64,000 bases of DNA from NCBI RefSeq assembly GCF_021412625.1, contig NZ_JAKCFI010000011.1, forward strand, positions 186,001-250,000, given 5' to 3'. This document shows positions 37,145-45,614 of this stretch, in pieces (the stretch's first letter is position 1; each line of letters opens with the position of its first letter). The notes beneath the pieces were generated by a model. That model saw only the letters and a program-made list of their open reading frames with translations. It was not told the DNA's origin and did no database searches. Both the position numbers and the translations under genes were made by a program. The DNA is from Myxococcus stipitatus (GTDB lineage: Bacteria > Myxococcota > Myxococcia > Myxococcales > Myxococcaceae).

Positions 37145-38791
37145 ATGAATCACAGATGGTTGGGAGTCCTGCTGGGAGGGGCGCTCTGGACGCCGAGCGT
37201 CTGGGCACACGACTTCCGTGCGGACAAGCTGGTCAATGGCGCGAAGCAGGCGGTGGTCAACGACTATCCGGCGACGCTGACCTTCTCGTTCAGCGCGGCG
37301 AACATCCACCCGACGCTGCCCTCGATCCTGCTCTCGGCGGTGGACCCGCTGCTGCTGGGGTGCACCTTCTCACCGGCGCCGCCCCAGACGGTCGCCGTGG
37401 GAGACACGCTCACCTATACGTGTCCGTTCACCCTGGCGAACCGGGAGGCCTGTCTCGCGCTGGGCGCGCTGGACACGAACCCGTCGACGCCGAACGTGGA
37501 GGTGAGCTTCACCAACGTGTTCACCATTGGCTGGGACAGTGGGTCGAGCCAGTCGGGCGTGAACGTGCGGTGCGATCCGGAGCCCCTCCTCCAATGCGAC
37601 GACACGGTGTTCTTCTCGACCGCGTCCTCTTCCAGCGGAGGCCTGCCGGTGGGACCGTCGCGGCTCTACATCTTCGACCCGACCACCGCGACGCTCGCGC
37701 TCCAGGGAGAGAGCGCGCTGCCGTACAACGGCCTCGCGTTCAACCATCTCAACGGCTTCCTGTATGCGATTTCGTCGGATGGGGTGTCGCCGCCCAACTT
37801 CGTCAAGGTGGACGCCAAGGGGTCGGCGCAGGTCGTCGCCCCGCTCGTCTCGGGCGCGGCGGACACCGCCTTGTGGGGCGCTGGCGCCATCCTCGCGGAT
37901 GGTACGTACCTGGGGTTCGAGGTCTCGAGCAACCACATGGTGCGGGTCAACACCACGACGGGTGCCACCATCTCCGACCTGGTGGTGGGGACGCCAGAGA
38001 CGTTCCGCGTGCGGGACATCGCCGTCAATCCCATCAATGGCCTCATCTATGGCTTCAACTCCGCCACCCAGCGACTGACCACCATCGACCCGCTCAGCGG
38101 CGCGTACCTGGACTTCGTCCTTCCGTCGACCATCGATGGCGTGTTGTCGGTGGGCAACTACATGGTCTCCGCCATCTTCACGTTCGATGGGCGGTTGTTC
38201 TTCTACGGAACGACGAACGCGAACAACAGCCTGGCGAACACCTTCTACGCGGCGAACCTGGTCACTGGCGCGCTCACCACGATAAAGACGGGCCCGGAGA
38301 CGCAGTTCGGGGACGGCGCGACCTGTGCCTTCAGCCTGCCACCCGAGGAGAAGCCGGATCCGACCCGGGGCCGGGGCTTCTTCGGCTCGAGCGAGAAGGC
38401 GCTGGGCGAATGTCTCGCGCAGGGCCCCATCCGGATGGGAAGTCTAGGACGCGTGGGTTCGGTGAAGGAGGCGCTGGGCGTGTTGTGGGCCAATCCGGAG
38501 GTCGCCGCCGATGGCTCGGTTCGCGGCGACCTGGCGAACCTGAAGGTGAAGGTCGCGCGCGAGCTGGTGACGGCCACCTGCAACGAGCGCTTCTTCGGCA
38601 CCGCGCTGCCCGAGGGCCTGCGCAGGCTGACCGTGTTCGAGGTGCCCACCCGGCCCGTGCTCGAGAAGATGCTCCTTCAGCTGGAGACCTACAACGATTC
38701 GGGCATGAGGACGGCGGTGCCGTTGAGCAAGGACATCTGGGAGCTGGACCCGATGTGGGGAGTCGAGAACGCCGAGGAGCCGCGGTTCTGA
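37145..38791 (+). CDS. Secreted beta-propeller-like protein, hypothetical
   Basis: About 548 aa from ATG 37145. Signal peptide LGVLLGGALWTPSVWA-HD. Residues ~30-150 form a beta-sandwich-like section with cysteine pairs (LLGCTFSPAP, LTYTCPFTLANREACLALG). Residues ~175-400 have propeller-like blades (AFNHLNGFLYAISSDGVSPPNFVKVD, VGTPETFRVRDIAVNPINGLIYGFNSATQRLTTIDPLSG) of the DUF6923/SMP-30-like type. The tail carries two Cys (KALGECLAQ, TATCNERFFG). It lies 14 bp before a lipoprotein gene, with which it is probably co-expressed. Extracellular; function unknown. Confidence 0.8.
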   Translation: MNHRWLGVLLGGALWTPSVWAHDFRADKLVNGAKQAVVNDYPATLTFSFSAANIHPTLPSILLSAVDPLLLGCTFSPAPPQTVAVGDTLTYTCPFTLANREACLALGALDTNPSTPNVEVSFTNVFTIGWDSGSSQSGVNVRCDPEPLLQCDDTVFFSTASSSSGGLPVGPSRLYIFDPTTATLALQGESALPYNGLAFNHLNGFLYAISSDGVSPPNFVKVDAKGSAQVVAPLVSGAADTALWGAGAILADGTYLGFEVSSNHMVRVNTTTGATISDLVVGTPETFRVRDIAVNPINGLIYGFNSATQRLTTIDPLSGAYLDFVLPSTIDGVLSVGNYMVSAIFTFDGRLFFYGTTNANNSLANTFYAANLVTGALTTIKTGPETQFGDGATCAFSLPPEEKPDPTRGRGFFGSSEKALGECLAQGPIRMGSLGRVGSVKEALGVLWANPEVAADGSVRGDLANLKVKVARELVTATCNERFFGTALPEGLRRLTVFEVPTRPVLEKMLLQLETYNDSGMRTAVPLSKDIWELDPMWGVENAEEPRF

Positions 38792-38805
38792 GAGAGGAAA
38801 TGGCC

Positions 38806-39330
38806 ATGAAGAGGAACGTGAGATGGGTGGTCCTGGCCGGGCTGTGCCTCGCGGCGGTGCTCGGTGGTTGCAATACGGGAAGCGTGGAGGAGATCGACGA
38901 CACGCCGGAGGGAGACAGCTTCGAGCTCCGACTGACGGGGAGGGGATCGGCACGGTACGAGAAGGTGCTGTTGGGCGTCGGGCGCATCGAGGTGACGGCC
39001 AACGGCGCTGCCGTCCCGTTCCGGCGCGCGAGGGGGACGCGCAACATGGACCTGACACGGGAGGACCACTCCTACCTGCTCGGCCACTTCTACCTGCCCA
39101 CGGGTGTGGATGAGGCGGAGCTCGTCGTGAACTTCGATGACGTGGGGGCCTACACGGAGGCTGGCGCCAGCGGCCTCATCAATGCCCGCTCGGGGGCGGT
39201 CGTCTTCAAGACGAAGCGGGTGGAACTCGAGAAGCGCCGGCACGTCGTCATCGAGCTCCACTTGAACGACAGCCTCTTCCAGGCGCAAGGCGGGCGGGTC
39301 CTCCTCCCGGAGACCTTCATCGTCCACTGA
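38806..39330 (+). CDS. Lipoprotein with beta domain, partner of the preceding gene
   Basis: About 174 aa from ATG 38806, preferred over ATG 38800 because AGAGAGG then lies at a good distance. Lipobox LAAVLGGC-N at about residue 22. The mature part is a single beta-sandwich-like domain with a DUF4382-type look (DSFELRLTGRGSARYEKVLLGVGRIEVTANGAAVPFRR ... TRNMDLTREDHSYLLGHFYLPTGVDEAELVVNFDDVGAYTE). Proteins of that sort are anchored lipoproteins that may bind sugar or protein ligands. It follows the secreted propeller gene after 14 bp; the two may form a surface complex. Confidence 0.8.
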   Translation: MKRNVRWVVLAGLCLAAVLGGCNTGSVEEIDDTPEGDSFELRLTGRGSARYEKVLLGVGRIEVTANGAAVPFRRARGTRNMDLTREDHSYLLGHFYLPTGVDEAELVVNFDDVGAYTEAGASGLINARSGAVVFKTKRVELEKRRHVVIELHLNDSLFQAQGGRVLLPETFIVH

Positions 39331-39344
39331 GCCCGGGAGGAGGG

Positions 39345-39380
39345 GGCGCGCGGTGGGGCGTGGCCCGACCGCCGCGCGCC
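39345..39380. terminator. GC hairpin between convergent genes
   Basis: Arms GGCGCGCGGT and ACCGCCGCGCGCC, pairing with one small bulge, around a short loop. It lies between the stops of the lipoprotein gene (+) and the protein kinase gene (-) and can serve both directions. Confidence 0.6.
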
Positions 39381-41591
39381 TCAAAGCCAGAGCAGGAGGC
39401 CCCCCGCGACGATTCCCAGCAGGGTCGCGCCGAGCAGGAGGTTGCGCGTAAGCGTGGCCCTCCGGGGACGCGGGGCCTCGGAGGGAATAGTGGAGGACTC
39501 CGTTGCCCGCCCGCGCGTTGCCTCCGCGTTCGGAGGCTGCCGGGTCGTGGCTGTCCGGGGCCGTGCTCGCTGCGCGGGCTCGCGGGTCGCCACCGAGCCC
39601 GAGGTGCGTGCGGCGCGCTGCGCGGGCTCGGGAGACAGCTCGATGACGGTGGCGTCATCGTCGTCATCGTCCGACGAGCTTCCGATGGGGCTCGGGCTAG
39701 GGGCCCGAGCCTGGCTCGCGGGGGCGCCGATGGCGGTCGCGTCGTCGTCGTCATCGTCCGAAGCGCTCCCGACGAGGACCGGGCTGGAGTCACGGGCCAT
39801 CCCTTCGGGGACGCCGATGGCGGTGGCGTCGTCGTCATCGTCCGAAGCGCTACCCACGAGGACTGGACTGTCGGCGCCGGCCTGATGCTTGGGTTTGGCG
39901 TTCGCATCCTCGAGCGAAGTGTTTCCGCTGGGAGCGAGGCTGGGACCACGGTCGTGGGTGTCGGCCGTGGTCAGGGCGTTACCGACACTCGAGGCGAGGA
40001 CGTGCCCCGCGGGGCGTCCGATGACGGTGGCGTCGTCGCCATCGTCGGACGAACTTCCGACGAGGATCGCGCCGGAGGTCGCGGGCGCGAGCCCCGCCAC
40101 GCCGATGACGGTGGCGTCGTCGTCGTCCGAGGCGCTCCCGATGTGAATCGGGGAGGGCAGGGGGATGCTCGTGGACCGCGCGCTCGTATTGGCGTCGGGG
40201 GCTTCGTTCGCAACCACCGCCATCGCGAGCCCCTCGGGCTCCGTTCGTGCCACGGGCGTCGATGTCGCCTCCATCGATGCGCTGAGGGACGCATCGGATG
40301 CCGCAAGGGCCGGGGCCTCCTCGGAGATTGGGAGCGGTGCGTCCCGCCGAGTGGAGACCTCCTCCGAAGGCGCGGTGTCGGACGCGGCGTTGAGGGACGG
40401 AGACGGAGGAGTCGGGCCCTGTGCATCCCGCGGCTCGGGGACTCCCCCCGCCGTGCCGTGTGCGTGTGAGCGGTGGAGCCGTCCGTTGACCGTGGCCTCG
40501 TCATCGTCCATCGACCAGGCGGTGATGCGTGGCTCCAGAGGCGAGGCCGCCACTGGAGCGGGCCCCGCTGCGGTCGCTTCCGGCAGGGAGGGACGGGGAG
40601 CGTCGAGGGCCAGCGAGGCCCCTGTCGATGGAACGGATTCAGAAGCGGCGGCGACCTCCTCCGAGGTCGTGGCGGAGGTCGCGGGCGCCTGGGGCGCGGA
40701 CGCGGCCTCCGTGTCGAGGGCGACGACCGGGAGTGTCTGACGGGCGATCCAGGGAGCGAGCGCCTCGGCCATCTCCGCCGCGCTCGCGAAGCGCCGTGCC
40801 GGGTCCTTGTGCAGCGCCCGATCCACCACCTTCGAGAACGCCTCCGGAATCTCCGGGCGGTACGTGGTCACCGGCGTGGGCACGCGCTCGATGATGGCGG
40901 AGAGCAACGCCACCGTGTCCTGGACCTCGATGGGCAACCGCCCCGTCACCATCTGATACAGGCACGCGCCCATCGCGTAGATGTCCGTGCGCGCGTCCGC
41001 GGGCTTGCAGCGCACCTGCTCGGGCGCCATGAAGGACGGGGTCCCCACCCAGGCGCCCGCCTCGGTTCCCAGCGCGGTGTCGTCCTCGTGGAGCAACCGC
41101 GCGACGCCGAAGTCCAGCAGCTTCAGCGTGTCCCCCATCTCCATCGGCATGACGAAGAGGTTGTCCGGCTTAATATCGCGGTGCACGACTCCGGCCTCGT
41201 GCGCCACCCGCAGCGCGGACAGGCCCTGGACCGCGAGCCGCGCCGCGCGCTCGACGGACATCGGGCCCTCGTGCTTCAGCAGCAGCTGCAGCGTCTGCCC
41301 GTGCAGCAGCTCCATCACGAGATAGGGCAGGTCGTCCGGCGGCGACTGGAAGTCCTTCACCGCCACCAGGTGTGGATTCGACAGGCCCACCGTGGCGTGG
41401 GCCTCGCGGCGGAAGCGCGCGCGCACCGCCGGGTCGGGGGCGAGGTGCTGCTGGAGAACCTTGATGGCGACCGCGTCACCCTGGTCGAGCTGCTCGGCCT
41501 CGTAGACGATACCCATCGAGCCCACGCCGATTCGCCGGCGGAGCTGATACTTGTCTCCCAGTAAGGTCCCGACCCAGGATGCGCGACTCAT
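39381..41591 (-). CDS. Ser/Thr protein kinase with repeated acidic ATVI motifs and a C-terminal membrane anchor
   Basis: About 736 aa from ATG 41591. Residues ~15-280 are an Hanks-type kinase: GVGSMGIVYEAEQ (P-loop), AIKVL (Lys), VVHRDIKPDNLF (catalytic loop), LLDFGVARLL, GTPSFMAPEQVR. Residues ~290-700 are a low-complexity Ala/Pro/Ser region carrying at least six copies of a short motif: DDDEATVNG, DDDDATVIG, DGDDATVIG, DDDDATAIG (twice) and DDDDDATVIE. One hydrophobic helix ends the protein (LLLGATLLGIVAGGLLLWL), so the kinase is tethered in the inner membrane with its long tail in the cytoplasm. The motifs resemble acidic Thr sites that FHA domains bind after phosphorylation, so this may be a kinase with built-in docking or autophosphorylation sites. 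Typical of myxobacteria. Confidence 0.95.
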   Translation of the reverse strand: MSRASWVGTLLGDKYQLRRRIGVGSMGIVYEAEQLDQGDAVAIKVLQQHLAPDPAVRARFRREAHATVGLSNPHLVAVKDFQSPPDDLPYLVMELLHGQTLQLLLKHEGPMSVERAARLAVQGLSALRVAHEAGVVHRDIKPDNLFVMPMEMGDTLKLLDFGVARLLHEDDTALGTEAGAWVGTPSFMAPEQVRCKPADARTDIYAMGACLYQMVTGRLPIEVQDTVALLSAIIERVPTPVTTYRPEIPEAFSKVVDRALHKDPARRFASAAEMAEALAPWIARQTLPVVALDTEAASAPQAPATSATTSEEVAAASESVPSTGASLALDAPRPSLPEATAAGPAPVAASPLEPRITAWSMDDDEATVNGRLHRSHAHGTAGGVPEPRDAQGPTPPSPSLNAASDTAPSEEVSTRRDAPLPISEEAPALAASDASLSASMEATSTPVARTEPEGLAMAVVANEAPDANTSARSTSIPLPSPIHIGSASDDDDATVIGVAGLAPATSGAILVGSSSDDGDDATVIGRPAGHVLASSVGNALTTADTHDRGPSLAPSGNTSLEDANAKPKHQAGADSPVLVGSASDDDDDATAIGVPEGMARDSSPVLVGSASDDDDDDATAIGAPASQARAPSPSPIGSSSDDDDDDATVIELSPEPAQRAARTSGSVATREPAQRARPRTATTRQPPNAEATRGRATESSTIPSEAPRPRRATLTRNLLLGATLLGIVAGGLLLWL

Positions 41592-41823
41592 GACACGACG
41601 GGTATACCCAAGCCGCTCGCAATGCGAGAGGGGATCCGCCCGTTGACGTAGTCTCGAGCCGGTGATTTCACGGAAGGCCCGGGACCTCTGTATCGTCCGG
41701 TTGAAATCGGCTTGTGTCGGGGCCGTGACCCTGCTCCGGGTTGTCAGCCCCTGAGAATGTCTCGCATGGCGAGGTGGCGCGTTCTCGCGAGCCAAGAGGC
41801 CCGCGTCGGCGCGAGGCCGCCGG

Positions 41824-42522
41824 TCAGAAGGTCAGGCCCAGCCGGAAGAAGTCCAGGTTCACCTCCCAGATGGCCCGGTCCCCGAGCCGGGTCCCGTGGG
41901 GGCCGCCATACTGGCCTCCGAAGTCGAAGGCCTTGCGGCGCTGGTTCCAGCTGTAGCCGGCCGAGAGCCCCACCATCGGTTCGACGAAGCCCGCGCCGTG
42001 GCGACTCACCAGCCGGTAGCCGACGTTGACTCCGGCGGTGGCCTGGACTCCGTCGTCGGTGCGCATCTCGATGCTCGCCCGGGAGGGGCCGTAGGTCCGG
42101 ACCGGCCTCCGGTCGCGGGTCATCATGGCGCCGACGTTGGGCTGCACGTAGAGCCCCCTGCCCAGGGGATTGGGCCGGGGCCACCAGGCCAGACCCGCGG
42201 TGACGCGCAGGCTCTTCACGGTGCCGCAGGCCTTCTCCATCTCCCCAGCGCAGTCCCGGCTGCTGGTGCTGCCAGCCAGCTCGAGGCTGACCGCGGTGGA
42301 GTTCGACAGCCGCATGCCCATGCCCAGCGGGATGGCCAGGTAGCGCATCCCCCCGGCCACCGACCCCAGCGTCAGCGAACCGTAGGTCATGGGGAGCAGC
42401 CAGACGGAGAACGTGCGACGGGGATCCTCCGGGCGCGGCGAGTCCGCCTCGATGGGGGGCGTGTTGGAGGCGCGAGCGGCCGAGGTGAACAACACGGCGG
42501 CGAGGAGGAGGGGACGTGACAC
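41824..42522 (-). CDS. Outer-membrane beta-barrel protein
   Basis: About 232 aa from GTG 42522, chosen because AGGAG lies eight bases upstream and a signal peptide follows (LLLAAVLFTSAARA-SN). The mature part has alternating beta strands (SLTLGSVAGGMRYLAIPLGMGMRL, TVKSLRVTAGLAWWPRPNPLGRGLYVQPNVGAMM, YRLVSRHGAGFVEPMVGLSAGYSW) and a Phe-terminated last strand (WEVNLDFFRLGLTF), as for outer-membrane barrels. One Cys pair is present near residue 92. Function unknown. It is upstream on the same strand as the kinase gene but the two are 232 bp apart in opposite order of reading. Confidence 0.8.
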   Translation of the reverse strand: MSRPLLLAAVLFTSAARASNTPPIEADSPRPEDPRRTFSVWLLPMTYGSLTLGSVAGGMRYLAIPLGMGMRLSNSTAVSLELAGSTSSRDCAGEMEKACGTVKSLRVTAGLAWWPRPNPLGRGLYVQPNVGAMMTRDRRPVRTYGPSRASIEMRTDDGVQATAGVNVGYRLVSRHGAGFVEPMVGLSAGYSWNQRRKAFDFGGQYGGPHGTRLGDRAIWEVNLDFFRLGLTF

Positions 42523-42686
42523 GGAACAGCTCCTGTTTCGCGGTGGCATCTACCTCACGAGCAACCGCCGTGCCGCTCGCTCGCTCACAGGGAGCGGGGC
42601 GGGCGGGCACGGCGGTGGAGTAGGCACTTCGCGACAGGTGTGTCAGGGCCCGGGCGACCTCCGCGCGGCGGAGGTGTCGCGGCGGT

Positions 42687-43592
42687 TCAGGGGGTCAGGA
42701 GGACCTTGCCCTGCGCGCCGTGCTCCGCGGCCTGCTGGGCCTCGCGGGCGTCCTTGAGGGGGAAGCGCCTGGCGATAGGGATGGCCAGCTCGCCTCGGGC
42801 CACGTCCTCGCCCAGCTGGGCCAGACGCTTGCCGTCCGCGTGGCCGAGGATGGAGCGTACCTGGAAGCCGCGCGCCTTGGCGCCAGGCGGTTCGCCCACG
42901 ACGCTGCCGATGGTCCCTCCCGCCTTGAGCCGGGGCAGCAGCCGCTCCGTGGTCTCTCCTCCCACGGTGTCGGCGATGGCGTCGAGCGGTGGCAGCCCGT
43001 CGAGGTCGGCCGGGTCGTCGATGGCCACCACGCCATCGACCCCGAGGTGGGCCGCCTCGCCCTTCTGCTTGCGACGCACGCCCGCCCACACCTTCGCGCC
43101 GCGTCGGCGCGCGGCGTGGATGGCCGCGCGGCCCACGCTGCCCACCGCGCCGGTGACGAGCACCGTGTCACCGCGCGCCGGGTCCACGCCCTCCTCCATG
43201 AGCTGGGTGCCCGTCAGGGACACCAGGGGCAGGGCCGCGGCGTCGCGCGTGTCGAGTGACGCGGGCACGGGCGCCCAGGCCTCCGCGGGCGCCACCACGC
43301 GCTCCGCGTAGCCGCCGTTGACCAACCCCATGACCTGGTCGCCCACCTTGAAGCGCTTGACGTCGCGGCCCACCTCGACGACCTCGCCCGCGGCGTCGCG
43401 GCCCGGGACATAGGGGAACTTCACGGGGATGAAGCCCTGCCGTCCTCCCTTGCGAATCTTCCAGTCGATGGGGTTGACGCTCGCCGCCTTGACCTGGACC
43501 TTCACGTCGCCGGGACCCACGGCGGGCTCGGGCATGTCCTGGAGCTCCAGCCGGTCGACGTCTCCATAGCCCGTCATGACGATGGCCTTCAT
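42687..43592 (-). CDS. NADPH:quinone reductase-like (MDR-family) oxidoreductase
   Basis: About 301 aa from ATG 43592. Medium-chain dehydrogenase/reductase fold: MKAIVMTGYGDVDRLELQDMPEPAVGPGDVKVQVKAASVNPIDWKIRKGG, with NPIDWK marking the quinone-reductase branch that lacks zinc. The NADPH site is VLVTGAVGSVGRAAIHAAR. Likely reduces quinones or enoyl/carbonyl groups with NADPH in the cytoplasm. It is a single gene upstream of a small membrane-protein gene on the same strand in reverse reading order, with no close partners. Confidence 0.93.
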   Translation of the reverse strand: MKAIVMTGYGDVDRLELQDMPEPAVGPGDVKVQVKAASVNPIDWKIRKGGRQGFIPVKFPYVPGRDAAGEVVEVGRDVKRFKVGDQVMGLVNGGYAERVVAPAEAWAPVPASLDTRDAAALPLVSLTGTQLMEEGVDPARGDTVLVTGAVGSVGRAAIHAARRRGAKVWAGVRRKQKGEAAHLGVDGVVAIDDPADLDGLPPLDAIADTVGGETTERLLPRLKAGGTIGSVVGEPPGAKARGFQVRSILGHADGKRLAQLGEDVARGELAIPIARRFPLKDAREAQQAAEHGAQGKVLLTP

Positions 43593-43709
43593 GCAGTTCC
43601 CCCTGGCGCGAGCAGAGCGGGGCGCGCCACCCGACAAGGTGTCGGCTCCGTCGCGACGCGACAACGAGCGGTGGGGCGAGCCATCGGCTCGTGGCTGCGC
43701 GTCAGCGGG

Positions 43710-43994
43710 CTACTTGCCCGGCCGCGAGTGGGGCGCGTTGACGGGCTTGGACTCCGGGCGGCCCTTCTCGCGAGGCCAGATGGACAGCACCGTGAGGGCG
43801 GCGACGGAGAGGAACTCGCTCTGCCAGTTCTGGAACGACTCGAACGAGGGTGATGGGGGCTGGCCGTGCTCCTCCTGTTCGGCGTTGTTGTGGAGGAAGC
43901 CCGCGACGCTCTGGCCGAACCAGAAGAGGAGGAACGCGCCCGTCAACACGAGGGGGAGGCGGTGCTCCCGTAGGAAGCCCCGCCGCTTCGCCAT
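43710..43994 (-). CDS. Small two-helix membrane protein (DUF6766-like)
   Basis: About 94 aa from ATG 43994 (an in-frame ATG at 44015 is possible); GGAGCGGGA lies upstream. Two hydrophobic helices (LPLVLTGAFLLFWFGQSVAGFL and FLSVAALTVLSIW) with N-terminal basic residues. The middle NNAEQEEHGQPPSPSFESFQNWQSEFL and the end REKGRPESKPV match the DUF6766 pattern, though the protein is shorter than full-length members (usually ~200 aa with duplicated features). Inner membrane; function unknown. Confidence 0.75.
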   Translation of the reverse strand: MAKRRGFLREHRLPLVLTGAFLLFWFGQSVAGFLHNNAEQEEHGQPPSPSFESFQNWQSEFLSVAALTVLSIWPREKGRPESKPVNAPHSRPGK

Positions 43995-44098
43995 CCATCC
44001 CGCTCCGTTCTCCATCGTCCCGTTCAAGGGTGTGCATGGACGAGGGGGCGGGAGGGCGTGGAGGGGGGAGGGGGGCCCTTCCGCCCGGGAAGCGACCG

Positions 44099-44127
44099 GG
44101 CGGGCGCGAGAGACCCTCGCGCCCGCC
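44099..44127. terminator. Perfect 12-bp hairpin downstream of the BP74-like gene
   Basis: Arms GGCGGGCGCGAG and CTCGCGCCCGCC with a 5-base loop, 14 bp past the stop of the minus-strand gene ending at 44142. Strong GC stem without a T-run; a good terminator candidate for that gene. Confidence 0.65.
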
Positions 44128-44141
44128 ACCTGGAGAAAGGG

Positions 44142-44492
44142 CTACGTGACCTCGCGCGAGATCTTGGAGTCCCACGGGCACCAGTGGCCGCCCGGCAGGA
44201 ACGCGCCGCCCGCCTCGTCGAGGTGGTCCTCGACGTAGACCATGTTCGCGTCGCAGACCTCGATGGCGACCTCGAAGAACCGGATGGTCGCCGGGTCGAG
44301 GTGGAACGAGAACCTCGGGTTGTAGGGCTGCGTCCGCTTGATGATGCGCCCGTGGACGTGGATGGCGTTCTTCTCCTCGCCGGCGAGGATGCGCCGCGCG
44401 TGGGCGATGGTCTTCTCGTCCGTCAGTTCGATGATGAACTCCGTTCCGGGCGAGCTGGGCTGCGTGAAGGCGAAGCGGGTGGCCGTGGCCAT
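44142..44492 (-). CDS. BP74-N-domain-like small protein
   Basis: 116 aa with AGGAG six bases upstream of ATG 44492. The whole protein is one domain: FAFTQPSSPGTEFIIELTDEKTIAHARRILAGEEKNAIHVHGRIIKRTQPYNPRFSFHLDPATIRFFEVAIEVCDANMVYVEDHLDEAGGAFLPGGHWCPWDSKISREV. This matches the small domain first seen in the Dictyostelium calmodulin-binding protein BP74 and found in secreted or cytosolic bacterial proteins, including myxobacterial ones. No signal peptide is visible. It may bind metal (His and Asp clusters, CPWDSKI). Function unknown. Confidence 0.75.
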   Translation of the reverse strand: MATATRFAFTQPSSPGTEFIIELTDEKTIAHARRILAGEEKNAIHVHGRIIKRTQPYNPRFSFHLDPATIRFFEVAIEVCDANMVYVEDHLDEAGGAFLPGGHWCPWDSKISREVT

Positions 44493-44678
44493 GCGGTGCT
44501 CCTTGGGGTGGAGGTGTGTCGCTGGTGAGGCCGCGGCAGTCTGTCGCCCCGGAGGCGCGCTCGCCCATCGCACCCCTGTCGGGGACCGGCTGGGGAAATC
44601 CGACACTCTCCGCCGGTGAGCAACCATCAGTGGACCTCCGCCCCGGGGGACGGTGCCATCGTGGCCCTGGAACGCGAA

Positions 44679-44708
44679 GGGCCGCGCCCCACGCGAGGGA
44701 CGCGGCCC
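44679..44708. terminator. 12-bp hairpin downstream of the roadblock gene
   Basis: Arms GGGCCGCGCCCC and GGGACGCGGCCC with a 6-base loop and one mismatch, about 40 bp past the stop of the minus-strand gene at 44748. Probable terminator. Confidence 0.6.
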
Positions 44709-44747
44709 GATGAGGGTCCGGCCGTCAGAGGGACGTCCGGGGCGGGA

Positions 44748-45614
44748 CTAGAGGGCCAGGCCCTTCTCGATGTCCGCCAGCCGGAAGCGCGCCATGGCCA
44801 GGTTCGCGTTGGCGCGGGTGAGCGCCAGGTAGAGGAAGAGTCCCTCGCGCGTCGCGAGCGGGCGGATGACGTGGTACTGCTCGCCGAGCGTGATGAGGAT
44901 GTCCTCGATGCGGTCCTTGAGCCCCAGCACGCTCATCGCCTTGACCTTGGCGCGCACCACCTCGGTGTTCGCCGCCGCCGCGGTCTCGATGTTGAAGTGC
45001 GCGTTGCCGCCGATGCTGCCCAGACACATCCCGCTCTTCGAGTCCACCAGACAGGCCGCGAAGGCCCCCTCGATCTTCATCGTCTCTTCCAGGGACTGCT
45101 TCACGTTCGCCATGTTGGCTCTTTCCTGTTGGGGGTGAGGGGAAGGGGGGTCGACGGGATGGGTCAGCTCGTCCAACGTGAACGTCAGCTGGCTCGAATA
45201 GCTCCGCGGCTGCGGGACGAAGAGCGCCTGGGCATCCGGGAGCGACAGCAACAGCTGCAGGTGCCCGGCGATGTGCCGCCGCAACAGCTCCCGCAGCACC
45301 GCGCGCTCGACGAGCCCCCAGTCGACCAGCACCTCGCAGAAGTTGCCGCCCGTCTTCCGGCACTCCGCCATCACCTGCTCGACGTCCTCACGGCTCACCA
45401 GCCGCTGCTGGATGAGCACGGCGGAGAAGTTCGTCGCGCCGGGGTTGGTCAACACCGCCCACGCCACCTTCCGCTCGACGATGAAGACGCGTCCGGAGGC
45501 CGTGGCGGACTTCACCACCACCTCTCCCCCCAGCTTGCTCTCCACCGCCTCGTACAACACTGCCCGTACGATCTGCCGCGGGACGTTGGGCGCCGTTCGG
45601 GGTACGGGTTCCAT
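44748..45614 (-). CDS. Roadblock/LC7-domain protein with N-terminal PATAN/DUF4388-like region
   Basis: About 288 aa from ATG 45614 (GTG 45632 is possible). Residues ~1-160 are mostly alpha/beta with VKSATASGRVFIVERKVAWAVLTNPGATNFSAVLIQQRLVSREDVEQVMAECRKTGGNFCEVLVDWGLVERAVLRELLRRHIAGHLQLLLSLP, like the PATAN/DUF4388 domains of gliding and signalling proteins. Residues ~170-288 are a roadblock/LC7 domain (MANVKQSLEETMKIEGAFAACLVDSKSGMCLGSIGGNAHFNIETAAAANTEVVRAKVKAMSVLGLKDRIEDILITLGEQYHVIRPLATREGLFLYLALTRANANLAMARFRLADIEKGLAL). That domain regulates small Ras-like GTPases such as MglA. An RBS-like AGGAAAG precedes the internal ATG at 45113, so a second, roadblock-only product is possible. Confidence 0.85.
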   Translation of the reverse strand: MEPVPRTAPNVPRQIVRAVLYEAVESKLGGEVVVKSATASGRVFIVERKVAWAVLTNPGATNFSAVLIQQRLVSREDVEQVMAECRKTGGNFCEVLVDWGLVERAVLRELLRRHIAGHLQLLLSLPDAQALFVPQPRSYSSQLTFTLDELTHPVDPPSPHPQQERANMANVKQSLEETMKIEGAFAACLVDSKSGMCLGSIGGNAHFNIETAAAANTEVVRAKVKAMSVLGLKDRIEDILITLGEQYHVIRPLATREGLFLYLALTRANANLAMARFRLADIEKGLAL

